The translations under genes were made by a program, and so were the position numbers. From contig NC_015512.1 in the NCBI RefSeq assembly GCF_000212735.1, positions 62,001 through 126,000 of the forward strand: a DNA stretch of 64,000 nt, written 5' to 3'. Every line of letters begins with the position of its first letter. Position 1 is the stretch's first letter. The DNA comes from Haliscomenobacter hydrossis DSM 1100 (GTDB lineage: Bacteria; Bacteroidota; Bacteroidia; Chitinophagales; Saprospiraceae). Below are positions 26,665 to 34,798 of the stretch, piece after piece. The notes below the pieces were generated by a model that did no database searches, was not told the origin of the DNA, and was given only the letters and a program-made list of their open reading frames with translations.

Positions 26665-27540
26665 TCAAAGGCAAATTTCTTGTGGTTGCAAGAGCAGATC
26701 AGCCGCCTTTTGCGCCTGTGCGGCAGCATTGAGGATTAGCTTGGGGTCGCCTTTCAGCTTGTTGATCCAAGCCTGGAGGTAGGCTGCATTGTTGGCATCC
26801 AGCTGCGGCGAATCAATCTGGCAATGTGCGCAGACAAAAGCCGAACACAGTTCCGCCACCAGTTCCTCCCGGCTGTAATCCGGGCTACCAAAAGCGGGGA
26901 TTGGCTCCCCCTCCGGGAAACGATTGAGGCGGGACGGGTGACCAGTCCAATGCGCCAGCTCGTGAAACAGCGTCGCATAATAGTCTTCCGGGCTGTTGAA
27001 CTGTTGCAGCTCCGGCAAGCGGATAAAGTCCTGGAACGGATGATAAGCCGCTGAATTTCCAGCGTGAATAATGTTAGCACCAGTACTTTTGACCAGTTCC
27101 TCGCAGTGTTCAATCCGTTCATGAGCTGTAAACAGTTCGTTAGAAGGATACACAAAATCGATGCCTTCAATATCGGTTGCATTGAACACGTGGTAAAAAC
27201 GCGGCTGGGGAATGCGCACTTTGGCGAGAGCTTCCTCCTGCACCTTCTCGCCCTGGGCATCGAGGTAGAGCCAGTTCCAGAAAAAGACCAGGTCAGCTTT
27301 GGCCCCCTTGCGGATGCGGCCGCCGCGATCCTGAACCTGTTTGAAGGTCATGAAGTAAGGATCCTTATAAAAGTAGCTCAGGTAAAGCTGGTTGAAGCCT
27401 CGGTAAGGCGTACGGGTGGCGTAGTTCATGGCGGGCAGGTACAATTTGTCGGTCCAGGACTTGCGCCAGGGGGCCACCCCTTGTTCCAGGAGGGTGAGGA
27501 TTTTTTGGGTGGCAATTTCGTAGACGGATACGTTTTTCAT
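26665..27540 (-). CDS. ardC: ArdC-like antirestriction protein
   Basis: This 291-aa protein has the two ArdC domains: an N-terminal ssDNA-binding domain (APWRKSW ... NYATRTPYRGFNQLYLS) and a C-terminal zinc metallopeptidase-like domain with HELAHWTGH (193-201) and a downstream Glu in EELVAE. ArdC protects incoming conjugative DNA in the recipient. The start at 27540 (MKNVSVYE) is preferred over a longer frame to 27633, because ArdC proteins begin shortly before the VYEIATQKIL helix. It supports the view that 22-29 kb derives from a conjugative element. Confidence 0.9.
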   Translation of the reverse strand: MKNVSVYEIATQKILTLLEQGVAPWRKSWTDKLYLPAMNYATRTPYRGFNQLYLSYFYKDPYFMTFKQVQDRGGRIRKGAKADLVFFWNWLYLDAQGEKVQEEALAKVRIPQPRFYHVFNATDIEGIDFVYPSNELFTAHERIEHCEELVKSTGANIIHAGNSAAYHPFQDFIRLPELQQFNSPEDYYATLFHELAHWTGHPSRLNRFPEGEPIPAFGSPDYSREELVAELCSAFVCAHCQIDSPQLDANNAAYLQAWINKLKGDPKLILNAAAQAQKAADLLLQPQEICL

Positions 27541-27572
27541 GTGAATGGAATGGATGGTGAAGGAATAAGAGG

Positions 27573-27806
27573 CTACCGCTGGGTAGCCTCGAAAGGAAGT
27601 GCAACTCCGGCCGATTTTGTCAGTACCTGACAATGTACCCGGCCATTGATTTTAAGATAATCGGCAATCGTGCAGGCAGTATAAAAGGGATGACGATCTG
27701 GGCCATTGTGGCGCAAATAGCGGCGATAAGCACGGTTTAGCTCCAAATCAGATACAATATACTGCGGGCCCAGCTGCTGCCGGACCTGGTCTTTGATGGC
27801 TTTCAT
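27573..27806 (-). CDS. Small hypothetical protein upstream of ardC
   Basis: This 77-aa protein with no recognised motif has a helical N-terminus (KAIKDQVRQQLG) and contains YRRYLRHNGPDRHPFY and a short strand region. It is 32 bp upstream of ardC on the same strand and likely in its operon. Such small genes are common beside ardC in Bacteroidota elements, but I cannot name it. Confidence 0.5.
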   Translation of the reverse strand: MKAIKDQVRQQLGPQYIVSDLELNRAYRRYLRHNGPDRHPFYTACTIADYLKINGRVHCQVLTKSAGVALPFEATQR

Positions 27807-27848
27807 AAGTGAATGGTTGAGGAGGTTGAGAAAGTTGAGGAGGTTGAG

Positions 27849-28346
27849 TTAAGCGCAACGTTGCGGAGCGTAGATTGGAAGGGCTGGTTCCCTGGCAACC
27901 CGGCCATTCAAACCCGCGCTGTAGAATTTCCGCTCGACTTGCTGCCGCAGCAATCGATAACTAATCAAGGCCATGTGCGCCTCGATGCGGGCGGTGGTCA
28001 GTTCGAGCTGGGCTTTTTGGTAATCCAATAAAAGATCAACAGCACGGAGCAGGTGGTTATGATCGTCGAAGTCATTGCAAGGTAGAAACAGCGAAAGGGC
28101 AATGGCCTGATCTTCGAGCAAAAGCGCACGAATATCATGTTCTTGATTCAGGTAAAAGGCAATCTCCCGTTTGGAAAGGGTGACCGGTTCGGGGAGGAAC
28201 AAAGTCCATTTGTTCAACCCATCGTGCCGCAGTTTAAAATCATTTTTGGGCTGGTATTCGTCTTGCAAACGATCTTCCCAGTATTGATCCAGGGAACGGT
28301 GCAAGGCGGAATAATAGCTGTTTTCGATGAATGTGTCCGGTGTCAT
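27849..28346 (-). CDS. Hypothetical protein of mobile-element cluster
   Basis: Start is taken at ATG 28346 (MTPDTFIENSYYS), giving 165 aa; an upstream ATG at 28388 lies in the promoter box. The protein is helical, with HNHLLRAVDLLLDYQKAQLE and a basic segment SYRLLRQQVERKF near the C-terminus. No family recognised. It is the first gene of the leftward group ending with ardC, and its promoter mirrors the one of the rightward genes at 28540. Confidence 0.55.
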   Translation of the reverse strand: MTPDTFIENSYYSALHRSLDQYWEDRLQDEYQPKNDFKLRHDGLNKWTLFLPEPVTLSKREIAFYLNQEHDIRALLLEDQAIALSLFLPCNDFDDHNHLLRAVDLLLDYQKAQLELTTARIEAHMALISYRLLRQQVERKFYSAGLNGRVAREPALPIYAPQRCA

Positions 28347-28383
28347 AACGTACAGTGTTTTTGTTGCTTTTCTTTTATAAATA

Positions 28384-28518
28384 TACACATTTTGTGTTTA
28401 AATTCAAAATTTTATGCAACATTTTTTAACTATTTTTTACACTAAAAACCAACAAAATAAACAAAATAACAGCATAAAAACTTATCAAAAAGCTTGCAAA
28501 TACAAAACAAAATGTGTA
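28384..28518. promoter_or_regulatory. Divergent promoter region with inverted copies of a 12-bp box
   Basis: TACACATTTTGT at 28384-28395 and its exact complement ACAAAATGTGTA at 28507-28518 face outward, each followed by an AT-rich -7-like box (TATATTTA leftward, TAATTTAA rightward) and then a start codon within 25-40 bp. Two identical boxes on divergent operons suggest a shared regulator or a shared promoter type. Confidence 0.55.
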
Positions 28519-28539
28519 ATTTAAAGAAAAAACACCGAC

Positions 28540-28686
28540 ATGGACAACAAACTACAACAACTGACCGAGGCGCTGGCTACCGGTACCTGGGCGGAGCTGC
28601 TGAGCCTCCACGAAGAAGCCCTAAACGACCTGGAGGGTGACACCGAAAAACTGTACACAGCCATAGTCCAATACCTGGAGCAATGA
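28540..28686 (+). CDS. 48-aa hypothetical protein coupled to the SLOG gene
   Basis: The frame starts ATGGACAACAAA and encodes a helical acidic peptide (LQQLTEALATGTWAELLSLH) ending YLEQ. Its TGA overlaps the ATG of the next gene (ATGA at 28683-28686), which argues that it is translated and coupled. It begins 22 bp after the rightward promoter box. Function unknown. Confidence 0.6.
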   Translation: MDNKLQQLTEALATGTWAELLSLHEEALNDLEGDTEKLYTAIVQYLEQ

Positions 28687-29078
28687 AACTACTGATCACG
28701 GGCAGCCGCCGGGCCACTGCGCAAGACTACGCAGGCCTGGTGGCGGCCATCCAAAAATATGCCCCCCAGGCCAGTGAGATTCTGCACGGCGGGGCAATGG
28801 GCGCTGACCAACTGGCCGAACAATACGCCCGGGCGCAGGGACTACCCGTGACCGTGATCCGCCCCGACTATACCCAATGGCCGGCCAAAGTGGCCCCGCT
28901 GAAAAGGAACCACCAGCTGGTGGCCCTGGCCGATGGGGTAATCGCGCTGTACAAAGGCAAGCGCAAAGGGGGTACCGCCTATACCGCCAGGCTGGCGCAG
29001 GATGCCGGTAAACTACTGGTAGAACTGCACGACAGCGGAGAATATACGCCTGGTGAGCAACTGAGCATGCCCATATAA
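28683..29078 (+). CDS. SLOG/YspA-like (DUF2493) nucleotide-binding protein
   Basis: This 131-aa Rossmann-like protein starts KLLITGSR, followed by ILHGGAMGADQLAEQYA, the glycine-rich SLOG signature, and then VIRPDYTQWPAKVAPLKRN, typical of the DUF2493 branch. SLOG domains bind nucleotide-derived ligands, and stand-alone forms occur in mobile and conflict loci. It is translationally coupled to the 48-aa gene before it. The ligand is unknown. A very long palindrome starts about 140 bp downstream. Confidence 0.85.
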   Translation: MKLLITGSRRATAQDYAGLVAAIQKYAPQASEILHGGAMGADQLAEQYARAQGLPVTVIRPDYTQWPAKVAPLKRNHQLVALADGVIALYKGKRKGGTAYTARLAQDAGKLLVELHDSGEYTPGEQLSMPI

Positions 29079-29219
29079 GCACAAACTGGCCTGCCCAACC
29101 CCGCACGCTGCTACGAGGGGGGAACTGCAATAGGGGAAAAAATCCCCCCCTGCTAAAAATAAAGTGGCGAAGCCGCCGCTTTGTCTTTCTCCCGACCGCA
29201 AGCTGCCCGCTGCGGAACT

Positions 29220-29447
29220 GCACTAGTACGAAAACTCCCCCCGGAAAAAAGGCCAAGCAATGTGCAGCCAGTGCCGGGCATGGATGCAAGGTGGAGCGCC
29301 CGCAGTGAGCGTTTTTTTTTCTGGTGCGTAGCTTTAGCGGAGCAAACCAGAAAAAAAAACGCGAGCGAGGACGTACGACCTTGCAGCGATGACTGGCACT
29401 GGCTAACTTGCTTTGGCCCTTTTTTGTGGGGGTTTTTGAGCTAGTGC
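29220..29447. repeat. 228-bp near-palindromic element with GCACTAG/CTAGTGC ends
   Basis: The two ~110-nt arms are complementary over long blocks: GCACTAG, AAAA.CCCCC, AAAAAAGG, AGCAA, AGCCAGTGCC, CAT, TGCAAGGT, and at the tip GCG plus nine T plus CTGGT with its complement. The interruptions are of equal length, so the fold is one long hairpin. No gene is inside. It could be a MITE-like element or a structured RNA. The bases 29079-29219 before it are GC-rich and without a gene. Confidence 0.85.
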
Positions 29448-29595
29448 TGGTATGGTGGTGGAGGGGGAAGAGTTATTGATAATTAGTTGTGAGTAGCATT
29501 TAATAGTTTGAGAAAATATAAATATTTAACTGAATTCATTTTTTTGTAACAAAACTATTCGGTTTACGTATGAAAGAAGCATAAAGTCCTCTATT

Positions 29596-29775
29596 ATGAG
29601 TCAGTACAATGTGAACGTTGTTATATTCTCAGTATTCGGTAATTGTATTGAGAACTTCCAGTGTTTGTGCATTGAGTGCCATTCACAAGTAGACGATATA
29701 CATCGAAGAAATTTTGATACAGAAGATCAAAGACGGGAGTTGAAAGAATTTAAAGCTAAGTATCGAAAGCAATAA
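29596..29775 (+). pseudogene. Possible HNH endonuclease C-terminal remnant
   Basis: This 59-codon frame contains GNCIENFQCLCIECHSQVDD, which resembles the end of an HNH domain (Asn-rich loop, then CxxCH), followed by a charged helix KEFKAKYRKQ. The expected upstream HH residues are absent, so it is probably a fragment. It precedes the CHAT gene by 58 bp. Confidence 0.4.
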
Positions 29776-29833
29776 GGTAATATTGTAAAGTAGGTAATTT
29801 TTCACCATATTTATCCAAAACAACCCAAACACC

Positions 29834-32800
29834 ATGTCCCAACTGCCAGTCATCCTTACAGCCTTTGCCAACAGCTACCACGCTGATTACCTGGCTCACC
29901 TGGAGCAAGAGCACGACCGTTTGCAACAGATTCTGGCACCCCTCTCCTATTTGCGGCATGTACCCCTGTCGAGCGCCAAAACCGGGCAGCTGGTCAGCAC
30001 ACTCACCCAGTACCAACAGGAATTGCTAATTTTCCATTTTGGTGGCCATGCCGATGGGGAGCAATTGCGGTTTCGGGATGCGGGCGGGCAAGTAGCGGGG
30101 CTGGTGGAGCAGTTTGGCTTACACCCGCAGCTCAAGTTGTTGTTTCTGAACGGGTGCAATACGCAAGGGCAGGTACGACAATATTTGGAGACGAGTATTC
30201 CGGCAGTCATTGCAACGACTTGCTCGGTACAAGATGGACAAGCCAGACAATTTGCGGAACTATTTTACAATGCCCTGGCGACTGGGCATACACTGCAAGA
30301 GGCTTTTACCCGGGCGAAAGGAGCCATGAAGCTGGTGGATGGGGCCGTTCAGGGAGAAGAAATAGTGAATTTGCGGGACGCGCGCTTGCGGCAAGAACCA
30401 GAGACGGAAGTACCGTGGCGCTTGTATGTGGCGGGGGATGAGGTATTGGATTGGAAATTGATCCATGAAAAAAAGAGCACCCAGTTACTCAGTCTGGACC
30501 ACCATCGCCAAGCGGGGCCGGTAATTGGGCGAACCGATGAACTGAAACAGCTGGAAGCACTGGTTCAACAAGCAAATCAAAATCCGATTGTCATTTATGG
30601 ACCCAGTGGCATTGGCAAGACCCTGCTTGCGGAACTCTTCTGGGAAAAGCACAAAGGTGACTTTGAAGTAGCGGCCTGGATCAACTACCGTACCAGCCTG
30701 GTTCATACCATCCTGGAAGAAATCAGGCCCAAAAACGCAGCATACGTAGACCTTGACGAGGCTCCAGAGAAGAAACTGGAGTGGATAGCCCGGCAATACA
30801 TCCTGCATGAACTACAAAACCCTCCTGGCAAAAAGCTCCTGGTGCTGAATAATGTACCGCTGGGTTCGGACTTACCAACACATGTGGAATGGCTCAAAAT
30901 TTCAGACTTATACCTGCTCATCACGGCCAACGAGGCCATCCCGCAGACTACTGCTTACCCTTTGCCTAAACTAAGCGATGCGGAGATCATTGAATTGTTT
31001 AAAGCCCTGACGGGTAAAAACGCCAATGAAGCGGTCCAACAACTTTTGGCACAATTGGGGCAAAATGCTTTGTTGACTCGGATCATTGCACAAAACATCC
31101 CGCATGATGATTTGCAGGAGGCTAAGGCGCTCATCACCAAGCTACAAAAAGGGTTGGCCGCAGATACTCAAGCGACCTCTGCTGAGCACAACCTGCTGTG
31201 GGCCTTGTTGCACCACGCCGTAACGGATCCTGCTCAACAGTGGATCCTATTGCAATTTGCGGCGATGCCGACGACAGGATTTGATGCCGATTCCTTTGCT
31301 GAGCTGGTGCTACCCGAAGACGGAGATTTGTCCCTTGCGACAGGGTACCAAAACTATCTTGAAGACCACGGGCTGGTGGGTCAGGAAACTGGATTAGAAG
31401 ATGCTCTAGAGTCCTTGGTACAAGGTGCCTGGCTGGAGCAAAAGGAAGATGAACTGTGGTTGCCGGATGCCGTGCGGGAAGTGGTGGGGCAGCAGTATCC
31501 TAAGCACAGTCGGTATTTCAAAGATTTGATTGAATCCATCCGGTTGAGCTATTTTGGTGAAGAATATGGGCCGGTAAAGGGCAATGCGCTGTTCGTTTCA
31601 CATCTGCAAAGCATACTGCCATTTTTGGAATATGGCGAAGCGTATTTGACGCTGCATCGTTTGTTGATCAAAACCTACAACGATTTGGTGTATTGGTATG
31701 AGGAGGAGAAGGAGCTGAAATTGTTGCTTGATGTAGTGGAGAAACATGAAGGGCAGTGGAGTAAGCAATTTTGGGATATCTGCTATAATCTATCCGAATG
31801 TTGCAGAAGAACTGGGCATATTCATGATGCTGATCATTATAGCCAAATACAGTTAGCTGTAGCACAAAAAATCTATGCCAATCATCCAAATTTAGCTGGC
31901 GCTCAAAATGAGCGTGGATTAGTCCTTCGTGATTTAGGGGACTACGCAGACACAGCTCAACTCCTCGAACTCGCTTTGGACTCTCATCTGCGCAACTTTG
32001 GCGAGGACCATCCAAACGTCGCCGTGAGCCAGTGTAATTTGGCTTTAGTGTATCAAGATTTAGGGGACTATGCTCGCGCAGCTCAACTCCTGGAACTCGC
32101 TTTGGACTCTCATCTGCGCAACTTTGGCGAGGACCATCCTATAGTAGCGAAAATACAGGTTAATTTGGCCAATGTCCTTCGTGATTTAGGGGACTATGCT
32201 CGCGCAGCTCAACTCCTGGAACTCGCTTTGGACTCTGATATGCGCAACTTTGGCGAGGACCATCCAACTGTCGCTGAGAGCCAGTCTAATTTGGCCAAAG
32301 TCCTTATGGCTTTAGGGAACTACGCTCGCGCAGTTCAACTTCTCGAACTCGCTTTGGCCAGTGCGATGCGCAACTTTGGCGAGGACCATCCAAACGTCGC
32401 CGTGTGCCAGTCTAATTTGGCCGCTGTACTAATATCTTTAGGGGACTACGCTCGCGCAGCTCAACTCTTCGAGCTCGCCCTGGCCAGTGCGATGCGCAAC
32501 TTTGGCGAGGACCATCCAAACGTCGCCGTATACCAGTCTAATTTGGCCAATGTCCTTAGTAATTTAGGCGACTACGCTCGCGCAGCTCAACTCCTCGAGC
32601 TCGCGCTGGCCAGTGGTCTGCGCAACTTTGGCAAGGAACATCCAAACGTCGCCGAGTGCCAGTCTAATTTAGCCACTGTCCTAAGCTCTTTAGGGAACTA
32701 CGCTCGCGCAGCTCAACTCCTCGAGCTCGCCCTGGCCAGTGATCTGTGCAACTTTGGCGAGGAACATCCAAACGTCGCCATTCGTCAGTGTAACCTCGCT

Positions 32801-32959
32801 TCAGTCTATTATCAGCTAGATCGATTGGATGAAGCAAAAATATTTTTGGAGCAAGCATTAAAGACCTTCGAGAAAAGTCTGGGCGTGAATCACCCATACT
32901 ATTCAGGGACGGTAAGTTCGCTGAAGGCAGTAAACGAAAAACTCGATGCCACCAACTAA
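29834..32959 (+). CDS. CHAT protease - STAND NTPase - TPR protein
   Basis: This 1041-aa protein has a CHAT caspase-like domain (about 1-200) with His72 in FHFGGHADG and Cys108 in LFLNGCNTQ. A P-loop NTPase with GPSGIGKT (about 256-263) and a helical regulatory part follow. Its C-terminal TPRs (about 690-1000) contain seven near-identical 42-aa units (GDYARAAQLLELAL ... NFGEDHPNVA) and a diverged last one. Such proteins are regarded as NLR-like sensors in which TPRs bind a trigger, the NTPase oligomerises and the protease acts. The catalytic dyad is intact. The target is unknown. A role in immunity or self-recognition is inferred from architecture. Confidence 0.9.
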   Translation: MSQLPVILTAFANSYHADYLAHLEQEHDRLQQILAPLSYLRHVPLSSAKTGQLVSTLTQYQQELLIFHFGGHADGEQLRFRDAGGQVAGLVEQFGLHPQLKLLFLNGCNTQGQVRQYLETSIPAVIATTCSVQDGQARQFAELFYNALATGHTLQEAFTRAKGAMKLVDGAVQGEEIVNLRDARLRQEPETEVPWRLYVAGDEVLDWKLIHEKKSTQLLSLDHHRQAGPVIGRTDELKQLEALVQQANQNPIVIYGPSGIGKTLLAELFWEKHKGDFEVAAWINYRTSLVHTILEEIRPKNAAYVDLDEAPEKKLEWIARQYILHELQNPPGKKLLVLNNVPLGSDLPTHVEWLKISDLYLLITANEAIPQTTAYPLPKLSDAEIIELFKALTGKNANEAVQQLLAQLGQNALLTRIIAQNIPHDDLQEAKALITKLQKGLAADTQATSAEHNLLWALLHHAVTDPAQQWILLQFAAMPTTGFDADSFAELVLPEDGDLSLATGYQNYLEDHGLVGQETGLEDALESLVQGAWLEQKEDELWLPDAVREVVGQQYPKHSRYFKDLIESIRLSYFGEEYGPVKGNALFVSHLQSILPFLEYGEAYLTLHRLLIKTYNDLVYWYEEEKELKLLLDVVEKHEGQWSKQFWDICYNLSECCRRTGHIHDADHYSQIQLAVAQKIYANHPNLAGAQNERGLVLRDLGDYADTAQLLELALDSHLRNFGEDHPNVAVSQCNLALVYQDLGDYARAAQLLELALDSHLRNFGEDHPIVAKIQVNLANVLRDLGDYARAAQLLELALDSDMRNFGEDHPTVAESQSNLAKVLMALGNYARAVQLLELALASAMRNFGEDHPNVAVCQSNLAAVLISLGDYARAAQLFELALASAMRNFGEDHPNVAVYQSNLANVLSNLGDYARAAQLLELALASGLRNFGKEHPNVAECQSNLATVLSSLGNYARAAQLLELALASDLCNFGEEHPNVAIRQCNLASVYYQLDRLDEAKIFLEQALKTFEKSLGVNHPYYSGTVSSLKAVNEKLDATN
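31937..32818 (+). repeat. Seven tandem 126-bp repeats encoding TPR units
   Basis: The unit beginning at the GDY/GNY codons recurs at 31937, 32063, 32189, 32315, 32441, 32567 and 32693 with exact 126-bp spacing. Long stretches (for example CGCAACTTTGGCGAGGA) are identical at DNA level, while a few codons at the helix A start and around the Asp/Ala-Ser loop vary. Recent duplication or gene conversion within the array is indicated. Confidence 0.93.
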
Positions 32960-33097
32960 ACCCCTCATCCATCCATTTTGGGGTCGTCAAACTCATTCTA
33001 TTCGGTTCAATATCCAGAATTTGCCCTAGTCAAAATCCCGCAAAAGTGCCGTGCATTTTCCATTCTTTCATTTATCTTGTTTCCCAAACCAGCACCC

Positions 33098-33478
33098 ATG
33101 AGTACCAAACCCACGCTCCTTCCCCCACAAACCGGATTTCTCCTCGTCGAAATCGTTTACGGCCTGGTATCCCGCGACTGTCGGGGTATGGGCATCTGCA
33201 AGCTACGCCCCGTGTCTCCTACCCTGGCGCTCAGCAGCACCAGTCCCTGCGGGTCGAGCATCGCCTGGGCAGGGATGGGTAAACAAGGCAGCTTTGAGCT
33301 GCTGGTGCTCCGAAATACTGTAAGCGAGGAGCAATGGGAGCGACGATTTACAGGGGGCAGATTCGTGATGGAAGAGGCATTTGGATTGCCGGAGGAGCTA
33401 TTGGGACAAAGCAGGGAAATTCAAGCGGGGAGTTATCCGGTAGAAGTCAAGGAGAATTACCTCCGCATCCTCTTTTGA
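33098..33478 (+). CDS. Hypothetical protein
   Basis: ATG 33098 (MSTKPTLLPP) is preferred over an upstream ATG at 32978 because the latter lies in the spacer after the CHAT gene. The 126-aa product has a strand-rich N-terminal half with RDCRGMGICKL and a C-terminal helical segment. I do not recognise the family. The spacing (138 bp) suggests its own promoter. Confidence 0.5.
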   Translation: MSTKPTLLPPQTGFLLVEIVYGLVSRDCRGMGICKLRPVSPTLALSSTSPCGSSIAWAGMGKQGSFELLVLRNTVSEEQWERRFTGGRFVMEEAFGLPEELLGQSREIQAGSYPVEVKENYLRILF

Positions 33479-33502
33479 GTCAAGTCGATGTGGCTAGGGA
33501 TA

Positions 33503-33735
33503 AAGTACTACCCAAAACCTCGCGCTCAAAGCACCCTTCGCAGCACCGGCGACCGCAGCGGCTTACCGAGCCGCGAGGTGGCGGGGGATGCGAAGGTCTA
33601 GGGCGCGGTGGAAAACGGATGCAGGTACCTCACGCTGAATGGGGAAAGCCCAGGCACTGGCCCGAGGGAACGCAGTGACGGAGGGCGAGTGCCTGGGCGC
33701 TGGTTTACGGTGGGAAGCGACAAAAATGAGTACTT
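33503..33735. repeat. GC-rich multi-hairpin element with AAGTACT/AGTACTT ends
   Basis: Outer ends AAGTACT (33503-33509) and AGTACTT (33729-33735) enclose two hairpins: CCTTCGCA with TGCGAAGG, and GCCCAGGCACT with AGTGCCTGGGC (11 bp). Overall size is similar to the 228-bp palindrome at 29220, but the sequence differs. No gene is visible in 33479-33813. It is probably a non-coding repeat or structured RNA. Confidence 0.6.
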
Positions 33736-33743
33736 GTTGCCAA

Positions 33744-33771
33744 CAAAAAAGGCGAAGCCGAAGCTTCGCCT
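33744..33771 (-). terminator. Terminator after small peptide gene A
   Basis: On the minus strand a 9-bp stem AGGCGAAGC / GCTTCGCCT with a TTCG tetraloop is followed by a T-run. It lies about 40 bp after the stop of the 53-aa gene at 33814-33975. Confidence 0.85.
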
Positions 33772-33813
33772 GCAAATAACAACCCTATATCATAGCAATG
33801 CATCTTTGGTCAG

Positions 33814-33975
33814 TTAAGGTCCAATCCGGCTGAGGGTCAGGTCGAGGGAGCCGATCTTGGTGCGTCCGCTGCTTTCGGCAGTGGAGGGCGTTGGTGTGGA
33901 GGTAGTGGAGGCGGTGATGGAAGTTTGGTTGCTTGACAGCAGGAGATGTAGGAGCAGGAAAAGGATAGTGTTCAT
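33814..33975 (-). CDS. Small membrane or secreted peptide A (53 aa)
   Basis: The peptide starts MNTILFLLLHLLLSS, a hydrophobic signal or membrane segment, then a Ser/Thr/Pro-rich stretch, and ends with SLDLTLSRIGP. A longer frame starting at 34068 exists, but the internal ATG at 33975 matches the start of a paralogue at 34798, with the same upstream TAAAGCT. A strong terminator follows. Together these support a real small gene. Function unknown. Confidence 0.6.
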   Translation of the reverse strand: MNTILFLLLHLLLSSNQTSITASTTSTPTPSTAESSGRTKIGSLDLTLSRIGP

Positions 33976-34087
33976 AGCTTTAGATGGTAAAGGTTTGTTC
34001 TGGGTGAGCAGCCGCCTGCGGCGGTGAGTTTTTTTTTGCCACAAATGACACAAATTTTCACAAAGCAATGCGTATGCATTTTTTCGC

Positions 34088-34161
34088 CCGCAGATCCCGC
34101 AGATTTACGCAGATAATGTCTCTTTCTTGAAAGAATCTGCGTGAATCTGCGGGATCTGTGG
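34088..34161. repeat. Palindromic element related to the one at 25880
   Basis: Two 27-nt arms (34088-34114 and 34135-34161) pair at all but two positions and are built from CAGATC, CCGCAGATT and ACGCAGAT units. The loop is 20 nt. It belongs to the same CAGATT-type palindrome class as 25880-25958. Confidence 0.8.
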
Positions 34162-34223
34162 GGAATAAAAAAACTACCGCAGTCGAGTGCTATCCCAGAA
34201 AAATAGTTTTCTCACAGAAAAGG

Positions 34224-34331
34224 TCAACAGGTACTCGAATCGTAGAAATTGGTGATGGAGATGATCCAGAGGAGGAGGCCAGAAATGGCGGTAGGGCTGC
34301 GCTGGTGGCGGAAGGATGTTTGTTTGTTCAT
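34224..34331 (-). CDS. Possible third small peptide (35 aa)
   Basis: ATG 34331 follows TAAAGCT just as in the two neighbouring peptide genes, and the frame encodes MNKQTSFRHQ, then SGLLLWIISITNF. It lacks the shared MNTILFLLL start and has no terminator of its own, so it may be a decayed copy or chance. Confidence 0.2.
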   Translation of the reverse strand: MNKQTSFRHQRSPTAISGLLLWIISITNFYDSSTC

Positions 34332-34454
34332 AGCTTTATTTGTTAAATTTTAAACAAAGTTATTATTTTTTAAACATAAGGCAAATTTTTTAGACTTTTT
34401 ATTTGGTGGCGGTTAGATTCGAGGGTAGCGTTTAAACACCGCGCGGCATTTTTT

Positions 34455-34540
34455 AACCGCGGAGAAAGGAGGGGACGCTGAGTTGCGCGGAGTTTTTTTA
34501 GGCCACCTGCGGTGGGGAGGAGGAGGTCGCGGAGGGTCGC
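34455..34540. repeat. Dispersed GC-rich repeat (second copy)
   Basis: AACCGCGGAG ... TTGCGCGGAGTTTTTTTAGG and then CCACCTGCGGTGG resemble 24070-24130, including the 13-bp CCACCTGCGGTGG. These look like copies of an intergenic dispersed repeat. Confidence 0.6.
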
Positions 34541-34593
34541 TTTCGGTGAGCGTTCTTTGCAGTACATATAAAAGTGGTCAGGCTACGTCTAAA

Positions 34594-34622
34594 ACAAAAG
34601 AGGCGAAGCCGAAGCTTCGCCT
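34594..34622 (-). terminator. Terminator after small peptide gene B
   Basis: Same 9-bp AGGCGAAGC / GCTTCGCCT stem with TTCG tetraloop as after gene A, followed on the minus strand by CTTTTGTTTT. It lies 26 bp after the stop of gene B. Confidence 0.8.
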
Positions 34623-34648
34623 GTAGTGTAGTACTTAGCACCTATTGT

Positions 34649-34798
34649 CTAAAACGTCAGGTCGACATCAACCACTTTGCCGCGGCTGCTGGTGGTGACC
34701 TGGGTAGTAGAAGCAGGTTCGTGGGTACTGGAAGTGGAAACGGGAGTTGGGCGGCCTGACAGCAGGAGCTGCAGGAGCAGGAATAGGATGGTGTTCAT
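34649..34798 (-). CDS. Small membrane or secreted peptide B (49 aa)
   Basis: The peptide reads MNTILFLLLQLLLSG, then a Ser/Thr-rich part, and ends KVVDVDLTF. It is a clear paralogue of peptide A: same first nine residues, similar low-complexity middle, and DLT at the end. Upstream TAAAGCT and the downstream terminator are also shared. No known family; a lipoprotein or toxin-like peptide cannot be told apart from this. Confidence 0.6.
   Translation of the reverse strand: MNTILFLLLQLLLSGRPTPVSTSSTHEPASTTQVTTSSRGKVVDVDLTF

Larger units (their letters stand above)
33976..34648. other. Intergenic region between the two small peptide genes
   Basis: The stretch holds a palindrome at 34088-34161, a possible third small frame at 34224-34331, a dispersed repeat near 34455-34540 and the terminator at 34594-34622. 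Apart from these I see nothing that codes. Confidence 0.5.
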
